Assembly: GCA_030836155.1 (NCBI GenBank)
Contig: JAURQI010000119.1
Coordinates: 1 to 43,670 of the forward strand
Direction of reading: 5' to 3'
Source: Crocinitomix sp.
Lineage (GTDB): Bacteria > Bacteroidota > Bacteroidia > Flavobacteriales_D > Crocinitomicaceae
Length of the DNA: 43,670 nt
Part shown: in pieces, positions 1 to 8,252 of the stretch
Layout of the letters: the number at the start of each line of letters is the position of its first letter
Numbering within the stretch: the stretch's first letter is position 1
Program-made: the position numbers and the translations under genes
Notes under the pieces: generated by a model
What the model was told of the DNA's origin: nothing
The model's database searches: none
Seen by the model: only the letters and a program-made list of their open reading frames with translations

Positions 1-494
1 GTTCTGGCACTTGGACCTGTATCGATCATAATATCGATCATGAAGTCCTCCATAGCAGAGTATAAATATTCTTCAATAACCGGACTGAGGCGGTGAATTT
101 CATCAATAAAAAGGACATCCCCTTCTTCGAGGTTTGTTAAGAGTCCTGCCAAATCACCAGGTTTATCTAAAACAGGTCCACTGGTGATTTTAATTCCTAC
201 CCCCATTTCATTGGCAATGATATTGGCCAGGGTTGTCTTACCCAGACCAGGAGGCCCATGCAATAGGACATGATCCAATGACTCTTGACGCATTTTAGCT
301 GCTTCTACAAATATGCCAAGGTTTTCAGTTACCTTTTTTTGACCTGCAAAATCATCAAAGGATTTAGGCCTTAATACGGTATCTAATTCCTCTTCGTGAG
401 AAAACTGCTCTTCGTCTCTATAATCAAATGAATCCAAATCAATCTTATTTAGAGATAAAGATAGGTTGAAAATCTTAGTCCAAGTGCGAAACAT
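1..494 (-). CDS. ruvB: Holliday junction branch migration ATPase RuvB (5' part only)
   Basis: The N-terminal 164 codons of RuvB are visible; the rest lies beyond the left edge. RuvB is the hexameric AAA+ motor that, with RuvA, drives branch migration of Holliday junctions during recombination and repair. The sequence has the usual N-terminal [11 protein letters not shown] segment, a Walker A motif GPPGLGKTT near residue 80, a Walker B/DEIHR motif, and a [17 protein letters not shown] stretch typical of the family. The ATG at 494-492 is the only ATG start in frame and gives roughly 35 residues before the conserved core, somewhat long, so a later TTG start (LDSFDY) is possible. No clear Shine-Dalgarno is seen. 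It follows coxA in the same direction but is separated by a strong terminator, so it probably has its own promoter. Identification is firm; the start is less so. Confidence 0.93.
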   Translation of the reverse strand, partial: MFRTWTKIFNLSLSLNKIDLDSFDYRDEEQFSHEEELDTVLRPKSFDDFAGQKKVTENLGIFVEAAKMRQESLDHVLLHGPPGLGKTTLANIIANEMGVGIKITSGPVLDKPGDLAGLLTNLEEGDVLFIDEIHRLSPVIEEYLYSAMEDFMIDIMIDTGPSAR

Positions 495-540
495 GTAGAT
501 AGTTATAAACAGTAATAAAAAGATACTGGTAATCTATATA

Positions 541-575
541 AAACAAAAAAGCATCCGTCTATGACGGATGCTTTT
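541..575 (-). terminator. Rho-independent terminator after coxA
   Basis: A perfect 9-bp stem, GCATCCGTC with GACGGATGC (551-571) and a 3-base loop, lies 27 bases past the coxA stop. Read on the minus strand it is followed by a run of six T and a further T-rich stretch (541-550), the classical intrinsic terminator form. It ends the long actA-to-coxA transcription unit and separates it from ruvB. Confidence 0.88.
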
Positions 576-597
576 CTTGAATATAATCAAATGCTTT

Positions 598-2388
598 TTA
601 GTGGTCATGCTCACCTTCAGCCAATGGTACCGTTTGAGGAATATAATCCTCATCTGCGCCCGGCTTAGAGTAATCATAAGGCCATCTGTGAACTTCTGGA
701 AGCTCTCCAGGCCAGTTACCGTGAATATGCTCAACAGGAGTTGTCCATTCTAATGTATTTCCTTTCCATGGATTCTGAACAGCTTTCTGACCGCGTCTGA
801 TGCTGTAGAAGAAATTAAATAAGAATACGATTTGAGCAAGACCTCCAATGATTGCAAATATTGTAATCACCACGTTTAGATCCATAATCATATCAAATTG
901 TTCTTTATAGAATCCTTCGAATACACTGTAATCATAATAACGTCTTGGTGCTCCACCAATACCCACGAAGTGCATTGGGAAGAATACACCGTAAGCAGAA
1001 ACGAGTGTCAACCAGAAGTGAACCATTCCTAGTTTAGAGTTCATCATTCTTCCATACATCTTAGGGAACCAGTGATAAACTCCGGCAAACATTCCGAAGA
1101 TTGCTGATAGACCCATTACAACGTGGAAGTGCGCCACTACAAAATAAGTATCGTGTACTTGGATATCCAAAGCAGAATCAGCAAGGATAATACCTGTTAC
1201 ACCCCCCGTGATAAACGATGATACTAGACCAATCGAGAATAACATAGCCGGTGTGAAACGGATACTACCTCTCCATAGTGTCGTGATGTAGTTAAATACT
1301 TTTACCGCAGAAGGAATTGCAATCAACAAGGTTGTAAATACGAATACACCACCAAGGAAAGGATTCATTCCTGAAATAAACATGTGGTGACCCCATACAA
1401 TAAATGATAAGAATGCAATTGCTAGAATCGATCCGATCATTGCTCGGTAACCAAAGATTGGTTTACGTGCGTTTGTTGAGACAATTTCTGAAGTTAGACC
1501 CAAAGCAGGTAATAATACAATATATACCTCAGGGTGTCCTAAGAACCAGAATAAGTGTTCGTAAAGAATTGGTGATCCGCCTGATTGCTCAAGAATCTCT
1601 CCTCCGATAATTGTATCGTTCACATAGAAGCTAGTTCCTAAGGTTCTATCCATCAACATTAGTACAACTGCTGATACAAGCACAGGGAATGATAAAACAC
1701 CAATTACAGCCGTTACAAAGAAGGCCCAAATTGTTAAAGGAAGACGTGTCATCTTCATCCCTTTTGTACGCAAGTTTAATACTGTTACGATATAGTTCAA
1801 ACTTCCTAATAAAGAAGAAGCGATAAAAACCGTCATTGATAATAACCAAACTGTCATACCTGCACCTGAACCTGGAATTGCTTCTTCATATACTGAAAGT
1901 GGAGGATAAATCGTCCAACCGGCAGAAGCAGGTCCTGTTTCTAAGAACAGTGAGTATAACATTAAGATACTTGAAAGGAAAAATAACCAGTAAGAAATCA
2001 TATTCAACAAGCCTGACGCCATATCACGGGCTCCAACTTGAAGTGGAATAAGTAAGTTACTGAACGTTCCTGATAAACCACCTGTCAATACAAAGAATAC
2101 CATGATGGTACCGTGGATTGTTACCAAGCCAAGGTACATACCTCGATCTAATATACCATCTGGTGCCCAAGTATCTCCTAGGAAAAATGATAATACACTA
2201 TTACTTTCACCTGGCCATGCCAATTGGATTCTGAAAAGAATAGAAAGGAGAACCGCCACAATTGCCATGAAGATCGCCGTGATGAGAAATTGCTTTCCAA
2301 TCATCTTGTGATCTTGTGAGAAGATGTATTTTGTTATAAAACTCTCCTTGTGGTGATGTCCGTGATCAGTATGAGCTGCTGCTGACAT
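598..2388 (-). CDS. coxA: Cytochrome c oxidase subunit I (aa3-type, heme-copper)
   Basis: This is the catalytic subunit of the terminal oxidase, reducing oxygen to water and pumping protons across the inner membrane. At 596 residues with about 12 membrane helices it carries the full ligand set: heme a ligands His92 and His422, heme a3 ligand His420, and CuB ligands His285 (GHPEVY, with the Tyr289 expected to crosslink), His334 and His335. Glu287 of GHPEVY and the RDMASGLLN segment match a type A1 oxidase using a D-channel. The N terminus (HTDHGHHH) and last residues (EGEHDH) are His-rich, a feature shared with its neighbours. It is the last gene of the actA-F-coxB-coxA unit, 38 bases after coxB. 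No subunit III gene is in the window. The ATG at 2388 is well supported by the start of similarity just downstream. Confidence 0.97.
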   Translation of the reverse strand: MSAAAHTDHGHHHKESFITKYIFSQDHKMIGKQFLITAIFMAIVAVLLSILFRIQLAWPGESNSVLSFFLGDTWAPDGILDRGMYLGLVTIHGTIMVFFVLTGGLSGTFSNLLIPLQVGARDMASGLLNMISYWLFFLSSILMLYSLFLETGPASAGWTIYPPLSVYEEAIPGSGAGMTVWLLSMTVFIASSLLGSLNYIVTVLNLRTKGMKMTRLPLTIWAFFVTAVIGVLSFPVLVSAVVLMLMDRTLGTSFYVNDTIIGGEILEQSGGSPILYEHLFWFLGHPEVYIVLLPALGLTSEIVSTNARKPIFGYRAMIGSILAIAFLSFIVWGHHMFISGMNPFLGGVFVFTTLLIAIPSAVKVFNYITTLWRGSIRFTPAMLFSIGLVSSFITGGVTGIILADSALDIQVHDTYFVVAHFHVVMGLSAIFGMFAGVYHWFPKMYGRMMNSKLGMVHFWLTLVSAYGVFFPMHFVGIGGAPRRYYDYSVFEGFYKEQFDMIMDLNVVITIFAIIGGLAQIVFLFNFFYSIRRGQKAVQNPWKGNTLEWTTPVEHIHGNWPGELPEVHRWPYDYSKPGADEDYIPQTVPLAEGEHDH

Positions 2389-2426
2389 AATTATCTATTT
2401 AATATCGTGTTTTTGTATTCTAATTC

Positions 2427-3779
2427 TTAGTGATGTTCATTTTCTTCGTGATGACCTTCATCATCATGACCCTCTTCTCCGTGTCCTTCCTCATGCTCAT
2501 CTCCATGTCCGTCACCGTGGTGCGCTGGAGCAGGCATTTCCATTCGTTTCTTATCAATTGTAGAAGGAGCAAGAAGCGTATCAGCTAATGCCGGGTATGA
2601 GTTTCCTGCTTCCGTAACCCAATTCATGAATTCAGAAGAGTCAGCTACTACACGCACCGGCATCTTCATATTATAATGTGACACACCACAAATCTTATTA
2701 CATAATAAGATGTAGTTGAATTCCTGATCTCCCACTTCATCTCTCATTTCCTGTGTTGTCATCGTTGGTTTAACTCGTAATGTTGTACGATAACCAGGAA
2801 CACAGTTCATCTGCGCTCGGAAATGTGGGAAATACGCTGAGTGTAAAACATCTTGTGACCTTAATATGAACTGATATTCTTGTCCTTTGATTAGTACAAG
2901 TTCCTTCGTAATAAAATCATCCTGAGCCCATGCATCGATTGAATCTCCATACATGCCTTCCATATCTAACATTCTTTCACGAATACGCTCTAATTTTTCA
3001 ACCTTTGCAATACGCGTTTTTAAACCAGCCTCTGAAAATACCGTTTCGCCATTCGCCTCTTTTTCAAGCTCTGAATGCAAACCGCTAATTTCGCTATTGA
3101 TTCTGTAGATCCCCCAGTTGATACTGTTCTTAGTAACAACACCTAACTCATTTGGATAAGTCATTTGGCGATCTGCATCCTCGGCAGTACCGACTAATTT
3201 ATAATCAGCATAACCCAACTTGTTATCATCACCTGAGTAACGAACCGTCCAGTTAAATTGCTTACCGTATATTTCGACGATCATGGCATCATCAGATGGC
3301 TCACCCGTAATCTTATTCCAAGTCATCAAACCTAAAATGATAATTACAGCTAACACACCTGCTGGAACAACCGTCCAGATCATTTCTAACTTATTGTCAT
3401 GTGGAAACCAATGCGCCTTTTTATCTGGATGGTATGCATATTTCCATGCAAACCCAAATAATAATGCGTTTGTGAACAAGAAAACTGCGATTACAATCCA
3501 CCAGTTAACAGCGTATAACCAATCAATATCCGCTCCAATTTCTGAGGCAGCTACCGGCATTAAACCTGCGCCATACTCAATCATCATATAAAACAATGAT
3601 CCAAAGAAAACCAATAAGAACACCATCATTAAGGAGGCATTTATATTGTTGGTTCTTAGATCTACGTCTTCTTCACGCTTTCCTCTAATTTGCGTGGAAA
3701 GTTCGTATACACGCATGATCTGTGCTACAGCGATTACCGCTAACACAACTACGATTAAAACAACTAATTTCATTCCCAT
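2427..3779 (-). CDS. coxB: Cytochrome c oxidase subunit II with CuA site
   Basis: Subunit II accepts electrons at a binuclear CuA centre outside the membrane and passes them to heme a. The 450-residue protein has an extra N-terminal helix (about 4-22) and hydrophobic helices near 48-68, 92-112 and 133-153, a layout I associate with Bacteroidota versions. CuA ligands are visible: His313 in DVLHSAYFPHF, Cys360 and Cys364 in CNKICG, His368 and Met371 in HYNM; the position usually Glu between the cysteines is Lys, where only the backbone carbonyl is used. No cytochrome c domain is fused, so this is aa3 rather than caa3. Two oddities are a helical, charged insertion at about residues 195-290, inside the cupredoxin domain before His313, and a His/Asp/Glu/Gly-rich tail from about residue 419 to 450. 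Confidence 0.96.
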   Translation of the reverse strand: MGMKLVVLIVVVLAVIAVAQIMRVYELSTQIRGKREEDVDLRTNNINASLMMVFLLVFFGSLFYMMIEYGAGLMPVAASEIGADIDWLYAVNWWIVIAVFLFTNALLFGFAWKYAYHPDKKAHWFPHDNKLEMIWTVVPAGVLAVIIILGLMTWNKITGEPSDDAMIVEIYGKQFNWTVRYSGDDNKLGYADYKLVGTAEDADRQMTYPNELGVVTKNSINWGIYRINSEISGLHSELEKEANGETVFSEAGLKTRIAKVEKLERIRERMLDMEGMYGDSIDAWAQDDFITKELVLIKGQEYQFILRSQDVLHSAYFPHFRAQMNCVPGYRTTLRVKPTMTTQEMRDEVGDQEFNYILLCNKICGVSHYNMKMPVRVVADSSEFMNWVTEAGNSYPALADTLLAPSTIDKKRMEMPAPAHHGDGHGDEHEEGHGEEGHDDEGHHEENEHH

Positions 3780-3806
3780 TTCTAAATTCTTTTGATCTCG
3801 ATACTA

Positions 3807-5045
3807 TTAAATATGGTGGTGTTTACTTTCGTCCAAATATGGGTGGTTCTGAGGAACCAATGGAGCCTTTGTCAATGTATTCATGATCAAATAGACAAAC
3901 AATCCGGCAAATGCCATAAAGAGTCCTATTTCCATAAATCCGATTGATCCGTGCTCGCCCATTGTACCTGGCGTAACTAGCATGTATACATCAGCCCAGT
4001 GTCCTATGATGATGATAACACAAACTGTCATTAAGATACCTGCATTACGCTTAGCGCTATCAGACATCAATAAGAGCATAGGAACAATGAAGTTAATCAT
4101 GAACATACCCCAGAAAATGAATTTGTAGTTTTCAATACGCTCATGGAAGTAGATTACCTCTTCAGGAATATCTGCGTACCAATAAAGCATAAATTGAGAG
4201 AAAAATAAATACGACCAAAGGAAGCTAAGCGCGAACACCCATTTACCTATATCGTGAATGTGACTGTCGTTAACGACTTGCAAATGCCCTTTTCTCTTTA
4301 GGTATAGCGTCACCAACATGATTGTTACCATTGCTGTACACCACATTCCACCGAACACATACCATCCGTATAAAGTAGAGAACCAGTGAGGATCTACCGA
4401 CATTAACCAGTGCCAAGAAGAAGTTGAACTGAAGTATCCGAACAATACCAAAAACAATGCTCCTTTTGCGAAGTTCTTGTAGTGTAATTTTGTTCCACCC
4501 TCATTATCTTCTTGTAAACTTCTCTTTCTAAAACCTTTGTAAAACCAGATATAAACAGTCATGTATAAGATTGTTACAATCCAGAAGAACCATTTTGTTA
4601 AGAACGGAGCTTTATTCGCTACAAGCTTATCATAATTCATATTATCTACATCGCTCAATGCAGGGTCCATCCATTCGTAAATGTGACCAATGTGATGTCC
4701 ATGAACCTCAGTTCCGAACCATCCACCGTCTGTAAATGTGAAGATTAAGAAAAGTGCCAATAGAATTCCGGCTCCTACTAGAACGTAAGATGCAACCCCT
4801 TCAACAACACGTTTGATGGCAACTGACCATCCTGTTTCTGTAGCATACTGCAATGCAAGGAAGAATAAAGCTCCCAATGCAATAGCAAAGAAGAAGAATC
4901 CGTCAATGAGGAGGTTGGAGAACAACCTTGTCATGAACTGATCGGTTCCGCTATTTTGAACTACACCGATTATGAATGCCAGTACACCGACACCTATAAC
5001 CCCGAAAATTGTCTTTTTCGCTCTAGCTGAAATTTGAAATTCCAT
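3807..5045 (-). CDS. actF: Alternative complex III subunit ActF (quinol:cytochrome c oxidoreductase membrane subunit)
   Basis: ActF is one of the two large integral membrane subunits of alternative complex III, paralogous to ActC in the NrfD/PsrC superfamily. The 412-residue sequence has about ten hydrophobic segments, starting near residue 13, and family-like stretches such as STSSWHWLMSVDPHWFSTLYGWYVF in the middle of the protein (cited here in part: WHWLMSVDPHWFSTLYG). The length fits the family. It lies between actE and coxB, 28 and 30 bases away, in the same order known from Flavobacterium-type operons. The protein ends in a His-rich DESKHHHI. Assignment rests on gene order plus these residues and is strong; quinone binding by this subunit itself is not something I can read from the sequence. 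Confidence 0.93.
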   Translation of the reverse strand: MEFQISARAKKTIFGVIGVGVLAFIIGVVQNSGTDQFMTRLFSNLLIDGFFFFAIALGALFFLALQYATETGWSVAIKRVVEGVASYVLVGAGILLALFLIFTFTDGGWFGTEVHGHHIGHIYEWMDPALSDVDNMNYDKLVANKAPFLTKWFFWIVTILYMTVYIWFYKGFRKRSLQEDNEGGTKLHYKNFAKGALFLVLFGYFSSTSSWHWLMSVDPHWFSTLYGWYVFGGMWCTAMVTIMLVTLYLKRKGHLQVVNDSHIHDIGKWVFALSFLWSYLFFSQFMLYWYADIPEEVIYFHERIENYKFIFWGMFMINFIVPMLLLMSDSAKRNAGILMTVCVIIIIGHWADVYMLVTPGTMGEHGSIGFMEIGLFMAFAGLFVYLIMNTLTKAPLVPQNHPYLDESKHHHI

Positions 5046-5074
5046 GTACCTTACTTTTCTTTTATTAATAATTT

Positions 5075-5860
5075 TTAGTGATCAGCCCCATCTTCATGTG
5101 CCTCTTCTACTCCTTGGTTGTCGCCATCAACGCCTTGCATTCCCTCTTTTCCTTCAGCTGCTCCTTCTTCCATTCCTTCTTCAGCTCCAGCTTCAGCAGC
5201 TGCAGGTCCTTGTTCTTTACCTATTAGTTTTTCAACATAATGAACCAGTTTCCATCTTTCCACCGGGTTAACTTGCGATGCGTGTGACCCCATAGCATTT
5301 TTACCGTATGTAATTGTGTAGAAGATTTCGCCAGAAGTCAATTCTGCTTTGTATGGACCAGGTGTTGGATACTTTCCATTACTATTTGTAATAACAGAAC
5401 CTTGACCGTCACCCTTTTCACCATGGCAGTGAATACAAAATCTTTCGAATAAGACTTTACCCTCTTTTACAACGTCTTCTGACCATGCAATTGGGTTTAC
5501 GTCATTCTTTGCTCCATCACGACCGGCAGTATCTTGAGCTACTTCGAACAAACCATGCGTCTTATCAACTCCAATTGGTCCACCGTGATTATACGGGGCT
5601 AAAAATCCATCTTCACCTTGATAAGGAACAGTTCCAACTGGTGGTATATAAGAAAATTTCTCCTCAACCATTTTCTGCGCCTCTTCGTCATATACACCAT
5701 CTACTTCGCCATAATCCACATAGGCTTCAACAGCTGGCGAGCGATACATGTCAGGCATGTACTCCAACCCAGGTGAGTTGTGGTCAGCCACACAAGAGAC
5801 TAAAGCTCCTGTTGTGATGAATGCTGCTACTGTTAAAAATTTAAACGTTTTCCGTTTCAT
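5075..5860 (-). CDS. actE: Alternative complex III subunit ActE, monoheme cytochrome c lipoprotein
   Basis: ActE is the monoheme cytochrome c of alternative complex III, handing electrons on towards the oxidase. The 261-residue precursor has a lipoprotein signal peptide with lipobox ALVSC (Cys23), so it should be anchored on the outer face of the inner membrane. The heme attachment motif CIHCH is at 142-146, and Met190 in YGKNAMGSHA is a plausible sixth ligand. After the heme domain comes a low-complexity Glu/Gly/Ala tail (about 217-261) ending HEDGADH, probably disordered. It sits between actD and actF with short gaps, as expected for the operon. Start ATG at 5860 gives a textbook n-region (MKRKTFK) and needs no adjustment. 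Confidence 0.94.
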   Translation of the reverse strand: MKRKTFKFLTVAAFITTGALVSCVADHNSPGLEYMPDMYRSPAVEAYVDYGEVDGVYDEEAQKMVEEKFSYIPPVGTVPYQGEDGFLAPYNHGGPIGVDKTHGLFEVAQDTAGRDGAKNDVNPIAWSEDVVKEGKVLFERFCIHCHGEKGDGQGSVITNSNGKYPTPGPYKAELTSGEIFYTITYGKNAMGSHASQVNPVERWKLVHYVEKLIGKEQGPAAAEAGAEEGMEEGAAEGKEGMQGVDGDNQGVEEAHEDGADH

Positions 5861-5904
5861 GCTTTTTATCTTTTTTCAGATCAAGTCTGAAAGTTATAAT
5901 TTCT

Positions 5905-6450
5905 CTACTTTACAACTACGTAGTCCTTTTCTTCAATTTCAACTATATCCGTTGTTTTGATTTTCGTGTGTAATTCATCAGCACTGAATTTCGTGTTATC
6001 TGATAAACGAATCTCCATTACAAAACGATCATCCGTTGTTCTTGGATAGGGATTATCTGCAGGCATCCCTGGTAAAGTTTTGTTTCTTAACAAATACGTC
6101 AAGGCCATACCGTGTGCCGCGAATAATACCGTGAATTCGAATGTAATCGGTACAAACGATGGGTAATTCTCTAACAAGCTAAAGTTTGGTTTACCACCAA
6201 TATTCATTGGCCAGTCATCAATCATAAAATATTTGAATCCAATAACAGCTAGTGTCATTCCCAACAATCCAAACATAAATGAGACAATTCCCAAACGCGT
6301 GTGTTTCACACCGATAATCGGATCAATTCCGTGAATCGGAAATGGAGAAAACACGTCAGTAATGTGAACACCTTCAGACACCAATTTCTTGGCACCATCC
6401 ATTAGTACTTCATCATCATCGTACATTGCATATATTACTCTGTCAGCCAT
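5905..6450 (-). CDS. actD: Alternative complex III subunit ActD (DUF3341 family)
   Basis: ActD is a small accessory membrane subunit of alternative complex III, family DUF3341. The 181-residue protein has a soluble N-terminal part beginning with the family pattern VIYAMYDDDEVLMDGAKKL, in which the opening residues resemble a regulator-like fold, then two membrane helices near residues 53-75 and 102-122 joined by a short loop, and a charged C-terminal domain. No cofactor motif is present, in keeping with the family. It begins 7 bases after the stop of actC, so the two are translated together. Function beyond structural support of the complex is not known to me. Confidence 0.92.
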   Translation of the reverse strand: MADRVIYAMYDDDEVLMDGAKKLVSEGVHITDVFSPFPIHGIDPIIGVKHTRLGIVSFMFGLLGMTLAVIGFKYFMIDDWPMNIGGKPNFSLLENYPSFVPITFEFTVLFAAHGMALTYLLRNKTLPGMPADNPYPRTTDDRFVMEIRLSDNTKFSADELHTKIKTTDIVEIEEKDYVVVK

Positions 6451-6457
6451 GTGATTC

Positions 6458-8212
6458 TTATTTATTCATTAGGTTACTAGCTTGTTCAGCCCAATTATCT
6501 CTTTCAGCACGACCTGGGAATGTTCCAGTAATAGAATCCAACAGGCCATACTCTTCTTTAGTCATCTTACTTACTTGCTCGAAAGTATAGATTCCAATGT
6601 CGTTAAGTGTTCCTTCCAATTTTGGACCGACACCACTAATTAATTTAAGATCATCCTTTGCATCAGCAGAACCAGCACCCAATTTTTCTATAAGACTAGA
6701 GATTCGGTTTTGCTTTTCTTCTTCTGAGATTTCTTCTTTTGCTTCAGACGCACTTTCTGCAACTGGAGCCTCAGTTACCACTTGTTCTACCACAGGCGCT
6801 TCTGCTGCCGCCACAACTGGTGCAGGAGTTGGTCTTTCTGGAGCTGAACCATTTTTATAGGATTCACCAGAAATTTTCAAAATTGTTTTTAATTCAGCAA
6901 TTGGCAATACCGGGAAGTATCTTGCGAATGCTAAATAGAATACAAAGAACAATCCGATTGTTCCGATATAGATTCCTATATCAACCCAAGTCGGGTGGAA
7001 CATACTCCAAGAAGAAGGTAAATAATCTTGGTGTAGTGAAGTAACGATAATTACGAAACGCTCGAACCACATACCAATGTTTACCACAATTGAAATGAAG
7101 AATGTAAACAATAAACTTGTTCTTAACTTTTTGAACCACATTAACTGTGGAGAGATTACGTTACACGTCATCATTGATGCATAAGCCCACCAATATGGTC
7201 CAGTTGCACGGTTGATGAATGCATAAGATTCATATTCAACTCCAGAGTACCAAGAGATGAAAAGCTCTGTAAGATACGCTACACCTACGATTGACCCCGT
7301 AACCATGATCACGATGTTCATGTACTCTATGTGCTTTGTATGCAAGTAAGCTTCAAGCTTTAATCCTTTACGTACAATCAACATAATTGTTTGTACCATT
7401 GCGAATCCAGAGAATACTGCACCTGCAACGAAATAAGGCGGGAAGATCGTGGTATGCCAACCAGGAATTACCGAAGTGGCAAAGTCAAATGAAACAATCG
7501 AGTGTACTGAGAATACGAGTGGTGTTGCTAAACCTGCTAATACCAATGAAACAATTTCAAAGCGGTTCCAATGTTTCGCTCTACCAGACCATCCAAATGA
7601 AAGAATAGAATACATTTTCTTCGAGACGGGGTGTTTAGCACGGTCACGAATAGTTGCAAAATCGGGTAAAAGACCAATGTACCAGAATACAAAACCTACT
7701 GATAAATAAGTTGAAATGGCAAATACATCCCAAAGAAGCGGTGAGTTAAAGTTTACCCAAAGCGAACCGAATTGGTTCGGAATTGGCATTACCCAGTAAC
7801 CTACCCATAGACGACCCATGTGAATTAACGGGAACAAACCTGCCATAAATACAGCGAAGATTGTCATTGCTTCTGCAGCACGGTTAATGGCCATTCTCCA
7901 TCTTTGTCTGAAGAGTAACAGTACGGCCGAAATTAACGTTCCAGCGTGTCCGATACCAACCCACCAAACGAAGTTAGTAATATCCCATGCCCATTGAACG
8001 GTTTTATTTAAACCCCATGTTCCGATACCAGTACCTAGGAGGTATAAAACACAACCGACCCCGTATAAACCTAATAAAAGGGCAATACCAAAAAGGATAT
8101 ACCAGGTTTTTGGAGCTTTACCTTCAATAGATCGGCAGACGTCTTCCGTAATGTCGTGATAGGTCTTGTGACCTAAAATTAACGGTTCTCTAATCGCAGA
8201 TTCCTTGTGCAT
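6458..8212 (-). CDS. actC: Alternative complex III subunit ActC with C-terminal helix-hairpin-helix domain
   Basis: ActC is the NrfD/PsrC-like integral membrane subunit that forms the quinol site next to the ActB iron-sulfur part and has been proposed to move protons. Residues 1-440 contain about ten hydrophobic helices with family stretches such as WWVGIGHAGTLISAVLLL near 83-100 and HMGRLWVGYW near 131-140. The rest is unusual: after an Ala/Pro/Glu-rich linker (about 455-515) there is a compact domain at 520-584 reading DLKLISGVGPKLEGTLNDIG and ending GRAERDNWAEQA, which resembles the helix-hairpin-helix domain of COG3743-like proteins that is appended to various unrelated proteins. The extension makes the protein about 110-130 residues longer than the membrane core needs. 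It lies between actB and actD in the standard order. Core identity is firm; the role of the tail is unknown. Confidence 0.95.
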   Translation of the reverse strand: MHKESAIREPLILGHKTYHDITEDVCRSIEGKAPKTWYILFGIALLLGLYGVGCVLYLLGTGIGTWGLNKTVQWAWDITNFVWWVGIGHAGTLISAVLLLFRQRWRMAINRAAEAMTIFAVFMAGLFPLIHMGRLWVGYWVMPIPNQFGSLWVNFNSPLLWDVFAISTYLSVGFVFWYIGLLPDFATIRDRAKHPVSKKMYSILSFGWSGRAKHWNRFEIVSLVLAGLATPLVFSVHSIVSFDFATSVIPGWHTTIFPPYFVAGAVFSGFAMVQTIMLIVRKGLKLEAYLHTKHIEYMNIVIMVTGSIVGVAYLTELFISWYSGVEYESYAFINRATGPYWWAYASMMTCNVISPQLMWFKKLRTSLLFTFFISIVVNIGMWFERFVIIVTSLHQDYLPSSWSMFHPTWVDIGIYIGTIGLFFVFYLAFARYFPVLPIAELKTILKISGESYKNGSAPERPTPAPVVAAAEAPVVEQVVTEAPVAESASEAKEEISEEEKQNRISSLIEKLGAGSADAKDDLKLISGVGPKLEGTLNDIGIYTFEQVSKMTKEEYGLLDSITGTFPGRAERDNWAEQASNLMNK

Positions 8213-8252
8213 TCGCTTTGATTTAGTATTATCAAAAAAATTTTATTCTTTC

